DNA of 64,000 bases from UBA3910 sp002391465. Lineage in GTDB: Bacteria; Bacillota; Limnochordia; Darwinibacteriales; Darwinibacteriaceae. Positions within the stretch are counted from its first letter, which is position 1. Each line of letters opens with the position of its first letter. Location: contig JASGVS010000010.1 in NCBI GenBank assembly GCA_030054835.1, forward strand, positions 124,001 through 188,000. Direction: 5' to 3'. Positions 24,513 to 33,083 of this stretch are shown one piece after another. Below the pieces are notes generated by a model, which saw only the letters and a list, made by a program, of their open reading frames with translations, was not told the DNA's origin and ran no database searches. A program made the translations under genes and the position numbers.

Positions 24513-26723
24513 TCATGTGCGGTGCACAATCTCGACGAAAATATCTCGTGCAAACAAGACTACCTGCTCCGACAGGCTGAAGAACAAGAAGCCCAAGAAC
24601 ATGGTAAAGGCCATGCCTGCAACGGTAAAGATACAAGTGAACACTGTCTTCTGGAAGGTATATTCGTGGGTCGTCATTACCGCACCAGACACAAGTACGA
24701 CCGCTGCCCACAAAGTACCAAAGGTCATCAACATATAGTAGAACGTGCCTTCCTCTAACGTAATGTAGTTGCTAGCGATAGTTAGAGGTACCACCATCAA
24801 AATGAGGGGAACCAAGGCAAAAGCCGTTGCAATGTAGATGTCCTTAAAGGTACCCTTACCATCCATTAGAGTCGTCAAGGCCCAGTTAACTGCACACCAC
24901 AGAATGAACGGCACTATAACACTCATCGCTTCCACCAAGAGATTGAGTTTGGTGAGTTCGGCTGTATTGAAGATAAAGCCGGTGTACTGGCGGGCAAATA
25001 CGTAAGTCAGGATCAACAGACCCAGAATCACTGTTGCGGCCGCAAAGGTACCTCTCTTCTCATACTTCAATTTGGTGAAACCATCAACGGGATGAATTAT
25101 CACATAGAGCGCAAAGCGTAGGCTCTCCAGGGTCCGTTTGAAGAACCCTGATGCGGGTATAAACTCATCCGTAACAGCAACTTCCCGCGGTAGAGCCTTG
25201 GCCGGCCTACGCTTAGCAATCACACGCTTAGCAATAACACCTAGGACGATCAGGACAACAGCGGTCCAAGCTACCTTGCTGAAGTTACTGTAAATGACTT
25301 CTTTGCGGTACAGTTCAAAGGCATCGGAATACTCGGGACGGTTATTACCCAGCTTGAAATATTCCATTGCCTCTGCGTACTGGCCGCGCCGGAGCATGGT
25401 GCGGGCAATACCCGTGTAAGCCACGTCATTGTTTGTGTTAAGGGCAAGTACCTTTTCCCAAATGACCTGCGACTGTTCGTAGTCTCCCCTGTGGTAAGAC
25501 TCAAGGGCAGACCAAACAAGCAGGGCGTAATCGGTGGGTTCAAAAACAACAACACTGTTGTCGCGGGAGTCTAAAATGAAGATATCCAAACCGCGATGGT
25601 CGATTGCCACCGGTTCGTAGATTTGGCCATGGTCGCGACCAATATAGCCAAACATGTAAAGCAGATTACCGTTGTTATCATAAGTAAACACGCGTCCCCG
25701 GTTTGCATCCAAAACGCTGTAAATACCGTAATCCTGCACGGTAATGTCAACCATAATGGAAGAACGTTTCCGGGCAGCAAGAGAATGGCGATCCGGAAAT
25801 CGAACGTCACCCATAGGTTCAGTAAAGCCCAGCCGCCTTAGGAGATCTTCACCTTTAGGATTGAGTTTCCTGATCTTGATGGGGATGCCGCCTTCGCTCT
25901 CATCCTTATCTTCGTCCGTAGAGGTGGCATAGATAAACCCTTCAGGATCTAGGTCAAAACCGCTGTATTCGGTAGGCAGGAACTGCCTAATGCGTTCGCG
26001 TTGTTCCCTAGTAGCCAAACGGCTCCAGATGTAGTCAGTTAAGCTAGGTGTTACCCTTGGGGCACCAACGAATCCTTTGAAGTCCCCATCTGCGCTAAAC
26101 GAAAGAATACCGTCAAACACGTCACGGGCAATAACATATATCCGTTCGTGACGGTCAACGACTACTTTAAGAGGCCTATAAATCAAGTTCGCAGGCAGGA
26201 CACCCTCTACCTCTGAATAAGGCTCTGCAATAACACGCACGAACTGGCCGTTTTCATCAAAATGCACCAACCGTGCGTTGTTAGTGTCCGCCACATACAA
26301 ATGCTCTTTGTCGGTAACATAGATGCCCGTGGGCTGGTTGAACGTACTGGGTTCACCGTCCATCACAAACTGGGAAATCTCGCGGACTAAGTTCCACTCA
26401 GAGTCAAAAACAACAATGCGATTGTTGCCCGTATCGGCAATATAAATATCTCCCCGCGGACTGATAGACAGGTCTTTGGGGGTACTGAAGCTCCCAACCT
26501 CTAAATCCTGCCCCTTAATCACCTTCGTAGGCAGATAAGGCTGGGGAGCTGGCACTGTGTTTTCCCAAAAGTCGAATAAGTAACTTGTATAAGGAACGGT
26601 ATAGTTGGCCAGAGACCGTCCTTGTGCCAAGCCCAGATCAGATAAAAGAAAGATGAGAGCAAGTACTAATAGTATTTGTGGGCTTATTGAATTCCGTAAA
26701 CGTTCTGCAGAAACAGGCATCAT
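24513..26723 (-). CDS. NHL beta-propeller / TPR / Yip1-domain membrane protein
   Basis: A 736-residue multidomain protein. Residues 1-34 form a signal peptide or anchor. About 65-400 are NHL-type propeller repeats (GDIYIADTGNNRIVVFD, EHLYVADTNNARLVHFD, LDIFILDSRDNSVVVFE). About 405-470 are TPR-like (YHRGDYEQSQVIWEKVLALN, RRGQYAEAMEYFKLG). A membrane helix lies near 487-505, then a C-terminal Yip1-like domain with about five membrane segments (RFALYVIIHPVDGFTKLKYE onward). An extracytoplasmic sensor or assembly platform is plausible. It lies between the binding-protein gene and the DUF5696 gene, and homologous sets are conserved in other Firmicutes as far as I know. Start ATG 26723 with GGAGAGGTG upstream. 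Confidence 0.85.
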   Translation of the reverse strand: MMPVSAERLRNSISPQILLVLALIFLLSDLGLAQGRSLANYTVPYTSYLFDFWENTVPAPQPYLPTKVIKGQDLEVGSFSTPKDLSISPRGDIYIADTGNNRIVVFDSEWNLVREISQFVMDGEPSTFNQPTGIYVTDKEHLYVADTNNARLVHFDENGQFVRVIAEPYSEVEGVLPANLIYRPLKVVVDRHERIYVIARDVFDGILSFSADGDFKGFVGAPRVTPSLTDYIWSRLATREQRERIRQFLPTEYSGFDLDPEGFIYATSTDEDKDESEGGIPIKIRKLNPKGEDLLRRLGFTEPMGDVRFPDRHSLAARKRSSIMVDITVQDYGIYSVLDANRGRVFTYDNNGNLLYMFGYIGRDHGQIYEPVAIDHRGLDIFILDSRDNSVVVFEPTDYALLVWSALESYHRGDYEQSQVIWEKVLALNTNNDVAYTGIARTMLRRGQYAEAMEYFKLGNNRPEYSDAFELYRKEVIYSNFSKVAWTAVVLIVLGVIAKRVIAKRRPAKALPREVAVTDEFIPASGFFKRTLESLRFALYVIIHPVDGFTKLKYEKRGTFAAATVILGLLILTYVFARQYTGFIFNTAELTKLNLLVEAMSVIVPFILWCAVNWALTTLMDGKGTFKDIYIATAFALVPLILMVVPLTIASNYITLEEGTFYYMLMTFGTLWAAVVLVSGAVMTTHEYTFQKTVFTCIFTVAGMAFTMFLGFLFFSLSEQVVLFARDIFVEIVHRT

Positions 26724-26742
26724 CGCATCGCACCTCTCCTTG

Positions 26743-26781
26743 AACAGGATAAAACCAGAAAGATTCTGGTTTTATCCTGTT
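26743..26781 (-). terminator. 18-bp perfect stem-loop after a binding-protein gene
   Basis: AACAGGATAAAACCAGAA (26743-26760) pairs exactly with 26764-26781 across a 3-base loop. It lies 37 bases after the stop of the solute-binding gene (26818) and before the next ribosome-binding site. There is no T-run on the minus strand, so it is more likely an mRNA-stabilising or partial attenuation hairpin than a full terminator, raising binding protein over membrane subunits. Confidence 0.8.
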
Positions 26782-26817
26782 TGTCTCTAATAACTTATGA
26801 CTGTAAAACAGTCGATA

Positions 26818-28122
26818 TTACTGACCCAAGTACTCGTCGATCATGGCTTGAGCAGTGCCAGCAAACTCAGCAACTACGCTTGCAGGAGCTGCACCGCCGC
26901 TGATACCACCAACGATACCGCCAAACGGAGTCTCGCCTTCCCACCAGCTGCCGAGGAAGTTGTGGTAGTATGCTGCGTCGCCATCTACGTTTTCAAGCAC
27001 GTGCCAGATAATCTCGTAAGATTCGCGGTCCTGTGCCCTGACTGTGATCCATTCTTCTAAGGTTTCCTCGTATTCATCCAATGGGAACAGGAAGTTGTCA
27101 AGTGCTACCAAGCCAAGCGGATATTCTGCGTTGGCAGGAATGAAGATAGCGTCTGCTACGCCAGGAGCAAATACATAGTCATCAACGGATGGGCCTTTTG
27201 CCAGCGGAAGAACTGCAAAGCGGAAGTCCCAGTCGTTGTTCTGGTTGACCTGCCACATAGGCATTACAGCAACAGCTGCTTTACCGGTCATGAATTCTCT
27301 CATCTGGTAGTCACCGACGAAGTAACCCTTCTGGTTCCACTCGCCGTAGGTTCTGAGAGCTTCAACTGCCTCAGGCTCACCGAGGGAGAAGACTACCTTG
27401 CCGTTGTCGTCGAGACGAGTAATGGAGCCGCCGTTAGCGAAAATCATGAAGGTAGGCTCGATCCAGGCCAGACCCCACTGATCGATTTCGCCGTCGCCAT
27501 CGGTGTCTCTGGTGGCTTTAATAGCGATTTCTTCAAGCTTATCCCAGGTCCACTCGCCGTTGTAGTACATTTCGTACGGGTCACCCAAGTTCTCGCGCTC
27601 GAAGATGTCCAGGTTAGCTACCATGAAGGTTGCATGACCGTAGTCATCAGGAACACCAGCGGAGAAGTGCAGACGACGATCGTTGAAGCGCAGGCGGTCA
27701 TTCTTGGTCTGCGTAATCTGGGACAGGTACTCAAAGTACTCGTCGGGTAGGATGGTATCTACTGGGAAGAAAGCACCCCGGCTGGCCAGCTGGAAGAACT
27801 GGTTATGGGGCAGACGCCACAGGTCATAGGTGGAGTCCCCAGCGAGATATCTGTTCAAGCAAGCGTTACCTACTTCGCCCCAGTCAACTTGAACGATCTC
27901 AATGGCACCGATGTTGAAGAGTTCCATTGCTTCGTCAAGTCTGCCTGCATATTTGCCGCCTTCGCGAAAGTCTGCTAGGTGGTCATGATGCAGTACATAG
28001 GTGACGGTGGCGCCTTTGAAGTCGATCTCGCCGAAGTCCATACGGTCAGATACATATGCCAGCACGCCGCTGGAAACCAGCATTACTGCTAACACAACAA
28101 GAAGCGTAATTTTCTTTCTCAT
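26818..28122 (-). CDS. Periplasmic sugar-binding protein (ABC, family 1)
   Basis: Solute-binding protein of 434 residues, normal length. The signal peptide MRKKITLLVVLAVMLVSSG ends at VLA-YV with no cysteine, so the protein is not a lipoprotein. That is unusual for a monoderm Firmicute and normal for a periplasmic protein. Family 1 features include TDGDGEIDQWGLAW (a loop of the sugar-binding protein class) and FMTGKAAVAVMPMW. It has its own promoter (28251-28279) and a strong hairpin after the stop, fitting high expression. The likely partners are the permeases at 19881-21711; the sugar is probably a xylooligosaccharide. Confidence 0.92.
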   Translation of the reverse strand: MRKKITLLVVLAVMLVSSGVLAYVSDRMDFGEIDFKGATVTYVLHHDHLADFREGGKYAGRLDEAMELFNIGAIEIVQVDWGEVGNACLNRYLAGDSTYDLWRLPHNQFFQLASRGAFFPVDTILPDEYFEYLSQITQTKNDRLRFNDRRLHFSAGVPDDYGHATFMVANLDIFERENLGDPYEMYYNGEWTWDKLEEIAIKATRDTDGDGEIDQWGLAWIEPTFMIFANGGSITRLDDNGKVVFSLGEPEAVEALRTYGEWNQKGYFVGDYQMREFMTGKAAVAVMPMWQVNQNNDWDFRFAVLPLAKGPSVDDYVFAPGVADAIFIPANAEYPLGLVALDNFLFPLDEYEETLEEWITVRAQDRESYEIIWHVLENVDGDAAYYHNFLGSWWEGETPFGGIVGGISGGAAPASVVAEFAGTAQAMIDEYLGQ

Positions 28123-28166
28123 TCTTTCTTCTAACCCCCATTTGTGTTATGTTTAACTTTCCATTT

Positions 28167-28180
28167 TGAAACCGCTAAAT
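28167..28180. promoter_or_regulatory. Possible catabolite response element (cre)
   Basis: TGAAACCGCTAAAT on the plus strand fits the CcpA site TGNAANCGNTNNCA at all but the last two positions. It lies in the predicted 5' leader of the binding-protein gene, where a CcpA roadblock would repress on glucose. Whether this organism has CcpA cannot be told from the window. Confidence 0.35.
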
Positions 28181-28250
28181 CCTCCCCCCGAGCATCCCCC
28201 CTTAATTAAATGTTTGTTATGTCCAAATTAACCGTATTAGGGTTGATATA

Positions 28251-28279
28251 ATTATACCCCAGTCTACCTGCGAAGTCAA
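28251..28279 (-). promoter_or_regulatory. Sigma-A-type promoter of the binding-protein operon
   Basis: On the minus strand TTGACT (28279-28274), a 17-base spacer and a consensus TATAAT (28256-28251). It would give a leader of about 120 bases before the ATG at 28122. The 288-base gap 28123-28410 also holds the hairpin that follows the barrel gene. Confidence 0.75.
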
Positions 28280-28367
28280 CCGAGCCTTAACCTCCGCTTG
28301 GTATTCCTACGATTTTATAAACATCGGTAAAACCTGTTAACAACGGGGTTTGCGAGTACAAACGGTT

Positions 28368-28400
28368 GGAGAAAGCCCCTGTCAAACAGAGGCCTTCTCC
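28368..28400 (-). terminator. 15-bp stem-loop after the barrel-protein gene
   Basis: Segments 28368-28382 and 28386-28400 pair along 15 positions (two G-U pairs in minus-strand RNA) around a 3-base loop, ten bases after the stop at 28411. No T-run follows. It resembles the hairpin at 26743-26781 and may protect the 3' end of the transcript. Confidence 0.65.
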
Positions 28401-28410
28401 CCCAATCACA

Positions 28411-30564
28411 CTAGAAACTGAAACCGAATTTCAGGGTGTAATAACCCTTCTCAAAGACACGATTTGCGACTGCATTGTCGTCCGAATTAAGCGTAGGCTT
28501 GCCTACACCGAACTCAAGGTAGCCACCTGGGGCAAAGTCCCATTTGGCCTTGCCATACAGGTTGGTGTCATACTTCTCTGCTGCAGAGTTCGCCTTGGCA
28601 CGACCAACTTCACCCACCAGGGTAACTTTATCGATACCGGTATAGGTCAAGCGACCTACAAAGGCTGGAATCTGCAGCTCTTTTTGCTCTTCATGTGCGT
28701 AGATGTTGATCAACTTGGCGTTCAGTCCGTCCATTACACCAGCATTCAGCGTAAATACCAAACTGCTTTTTTGCAGAATATCGTATTTCCCGGTTGCGTT
28801 ATCAACACGTTTCTCCTGCTCATAAACGGCATCGAATTTGACATTGTCTGTAATCTGCCAATCTGCGTTTAGTTTCAGCAGGCGAGTCTTCCACTGCCCA
28901 GCGTCTTGTGCCTTGAGGTTCCAGTACTGGTTCAAATAGAAGCCGGCCGATACACCCTTAAATAGCTCGGTGTTGCCCGACAGATATGCGATTCTGTAGC
29001 CATCCTGCGCAATGAAGTTACCCCGCTTAGTCCACAAATTCTCAGGTGCGTAAGTGACACCTGCCTCCAGTTTTTTCCAGTTGGCTTTTCCGTAAAACCC
29101 AAATGCGTTTATACCGCTGGCAACTGCCTGACCCGTCAGAGCAAGATCATCGCCTACCTTGGTAGTGATCACTGCACCCAAGATATAATCATTCTTTGCC
29201 CCGTCAACAAACTCGGTAGCTCCCAATACTTGCATTTCGGTTCCGTCATAGACTGGTAAGTTGTACGAAGCACCGGCAAAGTATGTTTTGCCAGCGTCTG
29301 GCTTAACAGGGGTAGAAAGGAAGAAATGTCCTGAACCACCACCGATTGGGCCTTTCAAGTTAATGCCAGCAGTCTTGCCATGGTTATACTTGTCTCCGCG
29401 GACGGCTTGCATTGGATCACCCAAGTTAGCGCCGGTACCATTCACAAAAGCCCTCACATCCACGTCACCAGCCAGGCCTTTGACCTCAACTAGGCCGACC
29501 TGGAACGAGTTTTCGCTCAGCTTCGAGTTTACATTTACTGCCCAATCCTCATTAATTGTGTAGGCCAAGTTGAGTTCGACACCATAGTCGCGAGCAATGT
29601 CCGTCTTGTACTCAGGTTCCTTTTCGATCAGCACAAGGTTTCGTACTGCCCAATCAACAGGACCTAACTGAATTCTTATCTTGTCAAGATTAGCTACATC
29701 TTCTTCTGAATATCCCAAGTCCTCGAAAAGGAGCTTTATGGGTAACCATCCTGACGGGCCAGGGTTATCTTCAAATACGTTGTCCCAACCGGGTTCAAAT
29801 ATGACCTGGTAACTAGACCAATTTTCGATTTTCATCTCGAATTGGATACCTGCATATTTTGTTAGATCAACATCCACATCCCACATAAAGAAGGAACCCC
29901 AGCCGGCCCAGCCGGTAAACTCCACATGGTTGTCGTCAACCCGCTCGACAGTTCCTCCGGCCCCGTCCACATACCAATCCTTGAACTGTACCTCGGGATC
30001 CTTTACAACCAGAACTCTGCTAGCCGTAATATCTAGAGTAGTTTTGCCACTGAACTTTACATTGTTCGCTGCTTGAGCTACAGCACCAGAGCCTTCAGCT
30101 GCCAGAGGCAGGGTTTTGATGCTGCGGATGGAGAAGTCTGCACCGCCGCTCTGTAGGCAGAGAGCGTTGATTACAGACAGATCGTAGCCAGTGAGGTCAA
30201 ACTCCAGCTCGATCCAGTCATCGCTTGGCTCAACCGCTAGTTTCTTGACTGGTTGGAAAGCCCAGTCGGCCAACTGAATGGCCAATTCGAAATCGGTGGG
30301 TTCAGCCACTTTCAGTTCGATAAGTAAACCGGTTACTCCCGGCAGGCTGAACTGCCCAGCGTCAGTATTAGTACCATACTGAATCAATTTCCAGCCGCCA
30401 TAATCTCTAACATGCATAATGCCGTCTTCGAAAACGAGTCGGCCGCCGCCCGCATCAATTTTCCAGTATCCAGAGCGGAGCGGGATGGATGAAGCCTGTA
30501 CTGCCAAAGAAGCAACAAGCAACACCACTAAAGTTAAGACTACAGTTGATAAATGTCTCTTCAA
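28411..30564 (-). CDS. Exported carbohydrate-binding protein with C-terminal outer-membrane-type beta-barrel
   Basis: A 717-residue protein with a signal peptide (about 1-24, ending AVQAS). Two beta-sandwich modules follow at about 27-155 and 180-315, with the look of carbohydrate-binding domains (QFSLPGVTGLLIELKV; DLTKYAGIQFEMKIENW). From about 325 to the end there are alternating amphipathic strands ten or so residues long (ELNLAYTINEDWAVNVNSKL, YDTNLYGKAKWDF). It ends YYTLKFGFSF, a C-terminal aromatic beta-signal as recognised by BamA-type machinery. I infer an outer-membrane channel that binds xylan fragments. The start is TTG 30564 with GAGGAGG eight bases ahead. It is first in the run that continues to the binding protein and transporter. 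No named family is recognised; an S-layer-type role is the alternative. Confidence 0.75.
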   Translation of the reverse strand: MKRHLSTVVLTLVVLLVASLAVQASSIPLRSGYWKIDAGGGRLVFEDGIMHVRDYGGWKLIQYGTNTDAGQFSLPGVTGLLIELKVAEPTDFELAIQLADWAFQPVKKLAVEPSDDWIELEFDLTGYDLSVINALCLQSGGADFSIRSIKTLPLAAEGSGAVAQAANNVKFSGKTTLDITASRVLVVKDPEVQFKDWYVDGAGGTVERVDDNHVEFTGWAGWGSFFMWDVDVDLTKYAGIQFEMKIENWSSYQVIFEPGWDNVFEDNPGPSGWLPIKLLFEDLGYSEEDVANLDKIRIQLGPVDWAVRNLVLIEKEPEYKTDIARDYGVELNLAYTINEDWAVNVNSKLSENSFQVGLVEVKGLAGDVDVRAFVNGTGANLGDPMQAVRGDKYNHGKTAGINLKGPIGGGSGHFFLSTPVKPDAGKTYFAGASYNLPVYDGTEMQVLGATEFVDGAKNDYILGAVITTKVGDDLALTGQAVASGINAFGFYGKANWKKLEAGVTYAPENLWTKRGNFIAQDGYRIAYLSGNTELFKGVSAGFYLNQYWNLKAQDAGQWKTRLLKLNADWQITDNVKFDAVYEQEKRVDNATGKYDILQKSSLVFTLNAGVMDGLNAKLINIYAHEEQKELQIPAFVGRLTYTGIDKVTLVGEVGRAKANSAAEKYDTNLYGKAKWDFAPGGYLEFGVGKPTLNSDDNAVANRVFEKGYYTLKFGFSF

Positions 30565-30601
30565 GCAAAATACCTCCTCTTTTTAACGATTGTTCTTAAT
30601 C

Positions 30602-30656
30602 CAAAACTAATAATTCTCGACTAACCCCCATTTTCCCCCTTTCTGGATTAGTTTTG
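30602..30656. repeat. Inverted repeat in the divergent barrel/GH3 promoter region
   Basis: CAAAACTAAT at 30602-30611 is exactly inverted as ATTAGTTTTG at 30647-30656, arms 35 bases apart. It lies in the 194-base gap between the minus-strand barrel gene and the plus-strand GH3 gene. A pair of operator half-sites controlling both directions is possible. No convincing promoter was found on the minus strand. Confidence 0.5.
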
Positions 30657-30694
30657 AAAAATCCTTCGTTATTTCTTTAGAAAAGTGCTCAGCT

Positions 30695-30722
30695 TTGCCA
30701 AGCATGTTTTCTATGCTATAAT
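30695..30722 (+). promoter_or_regulatory. Promoter of the GH3 beta-xylosidase gene
   Basis: TTGCCA (30695-30700), 16-base spacer, consensus TATAAT (30717-30722), about 36 bases before the ATG. The ribosome-binding site AAGGAG lies nine or so bases before the start. Confidence 0.75.
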
Positions 30723-30758
30723 ACCGATGTAAAACAAAATACATAAGGAGTGTGACAG

Positions 30759-32927
30759 ATGCAAGAACTGTTTAGGCAGACTGATCAACCCATCGAAGAA
30801 CGCATTAAAGATCTTCTTTCCCGCATGACGCTGGAAGAAAAAATTTCACAGATGGTTTACAACTCCTCTGCCATTCCCCGCCTTGGCATCCACGAGTACA
30901 ACTGGTGGAACGAGTGCCTCCATGGCGTGGGCAGAGCCGGAATCGCCACCGTATTCCCCCAAGCGATTGGTATGGCCGCTTCCTTCAACGAGGAGAAGCT
31001 ATACGAAGTAGCTTCCGTAATCGCGGATGAAGGCCGGGTCAAACACCACGAAGCAGCGAAGTACGGTGATCGCGGCATCTACAAAGGTCTTACCTTCTGG
31101 ACTCCGACCATCAACATCTTCCGCGACCCGCGTTGGGGCCGGGGCCAAGAAACGTATGGCGAAGATCCCTACCTAACAGGTCGTATGGGCGTCGCATTTG
31201 TCAAAGGGCTGCAGGGTGATGATGAGAATTATCTCAAAGCCGCCGCTTGCGCTAAGCACTTTGCCGTACACAGCGGTCCGGAAAACCTACGGCATGAGTT
31301 CGATGCCAAAGCAAGTCTGAAAGATATGTATGAAACCTATCTGCCCGCCTTTAGAGACTTAGTAGTCGAGGCAAAGGTAGAATCTGTAATGGGCGCTTAC
31401 AACAGAACTAACGGTGAGGCTTGCTGTGCCAGCCCAACACTGCTGCAGAAAATCCTGCGCGAACAGTGGGGCTTCGAGGGACATGTTGTGTCCGACTGCG
31501 GTGCAATCCATGACATCCACGCCAACCACAAGCTAACCGAAACTCCGGAAGAATCTGCCGCGTTGGCTGTTAACAACGGCTGCGACCTCAACTGCGGTTG
31601 GGTGTTCCCCAGCCTGGTCAAGGCTGTAGAGCAAGGCCTCATCGACGAAGAGACGATTGACACGGCACTCGCCAGATTACTCCGGACCAAGTTCAGGCTC
31701 GGTCTATTCGATCCTGACGAGGAAGTTCCCTACGCGCAGCTTCCTTACGAAATCCTAGCCAGCGATGAACATCGGGCAAAGGCGCGCGAAATGGCTCAAG
31801 AATCCATCGTCCTGCTCAAGAACGAGAACAACCTCCTCCCCTTGAGCAAAGACCTGAAGACTATCGCTGTCATTGGTCCTAACGCCGCATCGCAGCACGT
31901 CTTAATCGGCAACTACTTCGGCACTTCCACCAAGCTTGTTACCGCCCTGGACGGTATCAGGAACAAGGTAGAACCTAATACCCGTGTCCTGTATGCTGAA
32001 GGCTGCGACCTAACCACAACTGAAGTCGGTTACTGGGGCAACAGCCCGGCCCATGGATTCGCCGAAGCCTTGGCCATGGCCGAAAGGGCAGACGCCGTAA
32101 TCATGTGCATGGGTATCTCCCCTGCCTTGGAAGGCGAAGAGGGAGAAGCAGCCATGTCCGACGGTGGTGGCGACAAACTGACGCTGGATATGCCCGGTAT
32201 GCAGAACGAGCTGTTGGAGGCAATCCAAGCCACTGGTAAACCTGTTGTCCTGGTACTGTTCAGCGGAAGTCCCCTGGCAGTCAACTGGGCCCAGGAGAAC
32301 GTCCCGGCTATCATCCAAGCCTGGTATCCTGGCGAAGAGGGCGGCAATGCTATCGCAGACGTTATTTTCGGCGATTACAACCCGGCTGGCCGTCTGCCTG
32401 TCACCTTCGTCAAATCTCTGGACCAAGTGCCTGATATAACGAACTATGACATGGATGGACGTACCTATCGTTACATGACCGAAGAGCCGCTCTATCCGTT
32501 TGGATACGGTCTGAGCTACAGTGAATTCGCTTACAGCGACCTCACCCTCTCCAGCGCTGAGATTAACAGCGGTGAAGATGTCACAGTATCAATTCGTGTC
32601 AAAAACGAAAGTTCCTGTTCAGGTGATGAAGTTGTTCAGTTGTATGTAAAACATTTAGACGCTTCTGTTAAGACCCCTATCTTCGATCTACAAGGGTTTA
32701 AACGTGTAAATCTCGCAGCCGGCGAAGAAAAGGTAGTGGAATTCACCTTGAACCCACGCCAGTTAGCCATCTTCGATGAGGAAGGCCGCTGCCTGGTGGA
32801 ACCGGGCCGCATCGAGATCTACGTTGGCGGCAGCCAACCAGATGCCCGCAGTATCGAACTGACCGGCAAGGCACCTCTCTCCACCATCCTCACCATTAAA
32901 GGTGACGTGGTAGAACTGCCGTTCTAA
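30759..32927 (+). CDS. GH3 beta-xylosidase
   Basis: Cytoplasmic exo-glycosidase of 722 residues that would release xylose from xylooligosaccharides. Nucleophile Asp246 is in VVSDCGAI; WWNECLHGVGRAG, DPRWGRGQETYGEDP and CAKHFAVHSGPE are characteristic of the beta-xylosidase/alpha-arabinofuranosidase branch of GH3. The alpha/beta sandwich domain spans about 350-560, and a fibronectin III-like domain closes the protein (about 610-690). There is no signal peptide. It has its own promoter and terminator and is divergent from the barrel gene, so it is a single-gene unit. Confidence 0.95.
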   Translation: MQELFRQTDQPIEERIKDLLSRMTLEEKISQMVYNSSAIPRLGIHEYNWWNECLHGVGRAGIATVFPQAIGMAASFNEEKLYEVASVIADEGRVKHHEAAKYGDRGIYKGLTFWTPTINIFRDPRWGRGQETYGEDPYLTGRMGVAFVKGLQGDDENYLKAAACAKHFAVHSGPENLRHEFDAKASLKDMYETYLPAFRDLVVEAKVESVMGAYNRTNGEACCASPTLLQKILREQWGFEGHVVSDCGAIHDIHANHKLTETPEESAALAVNNGCDLNCGWVFPSLVKAVEQGLIDEETIDTALARLLRTKFRLGLFDPDEEVPYAQLPYEILASDEHRAKAREMAQESIVLLKNENNLLPLSKDLKTIAVIGPNAASQHVLIGNYFGTSTKLVTALDGIRNKVEPNTRVLYAEGCDLTTTEVGYWGNSPAHGFAEALAMAERADAVIMCMGISPALEGEEGEAAMSDGGGDKLTLDMPGMQNELLEAIQATGKPVVLVLFSGSPLAVNWAQENVPAIIQAWYPGEEGGNAIADVIFGDYNPAGRLPVTFVKSLDQVPDITNYDMDGRTYRYMTEEPLYPFGYGLSYSEFAYSDLTLSSAEINSGEDVTVSIRVKNESSCSGDEVVQLYVKHLDASVKTPIFDLQGFKRVNLAAGEEKVVEFTLNPRQLAIFDEEGRCLVEPGRIEIYVGGSQPDARSIELTGKAPLSTILTIKGDVVELPF

Positions 32928-32945
32928 TTCGACCCATTGCATGGC

Positions 32946-32987
32946 AATGCGTTCTGGGGGCTGAAAAGCCTACGGAACGCATTTTTT
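32946..32987 (+). terminator. Rho-independent terminator after the GH3 gene
   Basis: AATGCGTTC (32946-32954) pairs with GAACGCATT (32975-32983), inner GGGCT/AGCC pairing extends the stem, and a run of six T follows. It starts 19 bases after the GH3 stop. Confidence 0.88.
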
Positions 32988-33020
32988 CATGCAGCAAATC
33001 CTATTTCAGGATCTCCCGTT

Positions 33021-33048
33021 TTGGAAGCTAGTACCATGCTAGTATAAT
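33021..33048 (+). promoter_or_regulatory. Promoter of the alpha/beta esterase gene
   Basis: TTGGAA (33021-33026), 16-base spacer, TATAAT (33043-33048). GCTAGTA occurs twice (33027-33033 and 33038-33044), the second copy overlapping the -10 box. The leader to the ATG at 33181 would be about 125 bases. Confidence 0.55.
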
Positions 33049-33083
33049 AATACTTTAACGATTCTTTGCGATAATGTCAACTA
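33039..33083. promoter_or_regulatory. Two-block element shared with the gntR promoter
   Basis: CTAGTATA (33039-33046) and AATGTCAACTA (33073-33083) are 34 bases apart start to start, exactly as at 9726-9770. The first block overlaps the -10 box of the esterase promoter. This is the best candidate for a second target of the GntR regulator. Confidence 0.55.

Noticed and set aside
24478..24711. N-terminal extension of the DUF5696 frame into the Yip1 gene
   Set aside because: The extension is the other frame of a membrane-protein gene; ATG 24477 has a strong Shine-Dalgarno site and a proper signal peptide.
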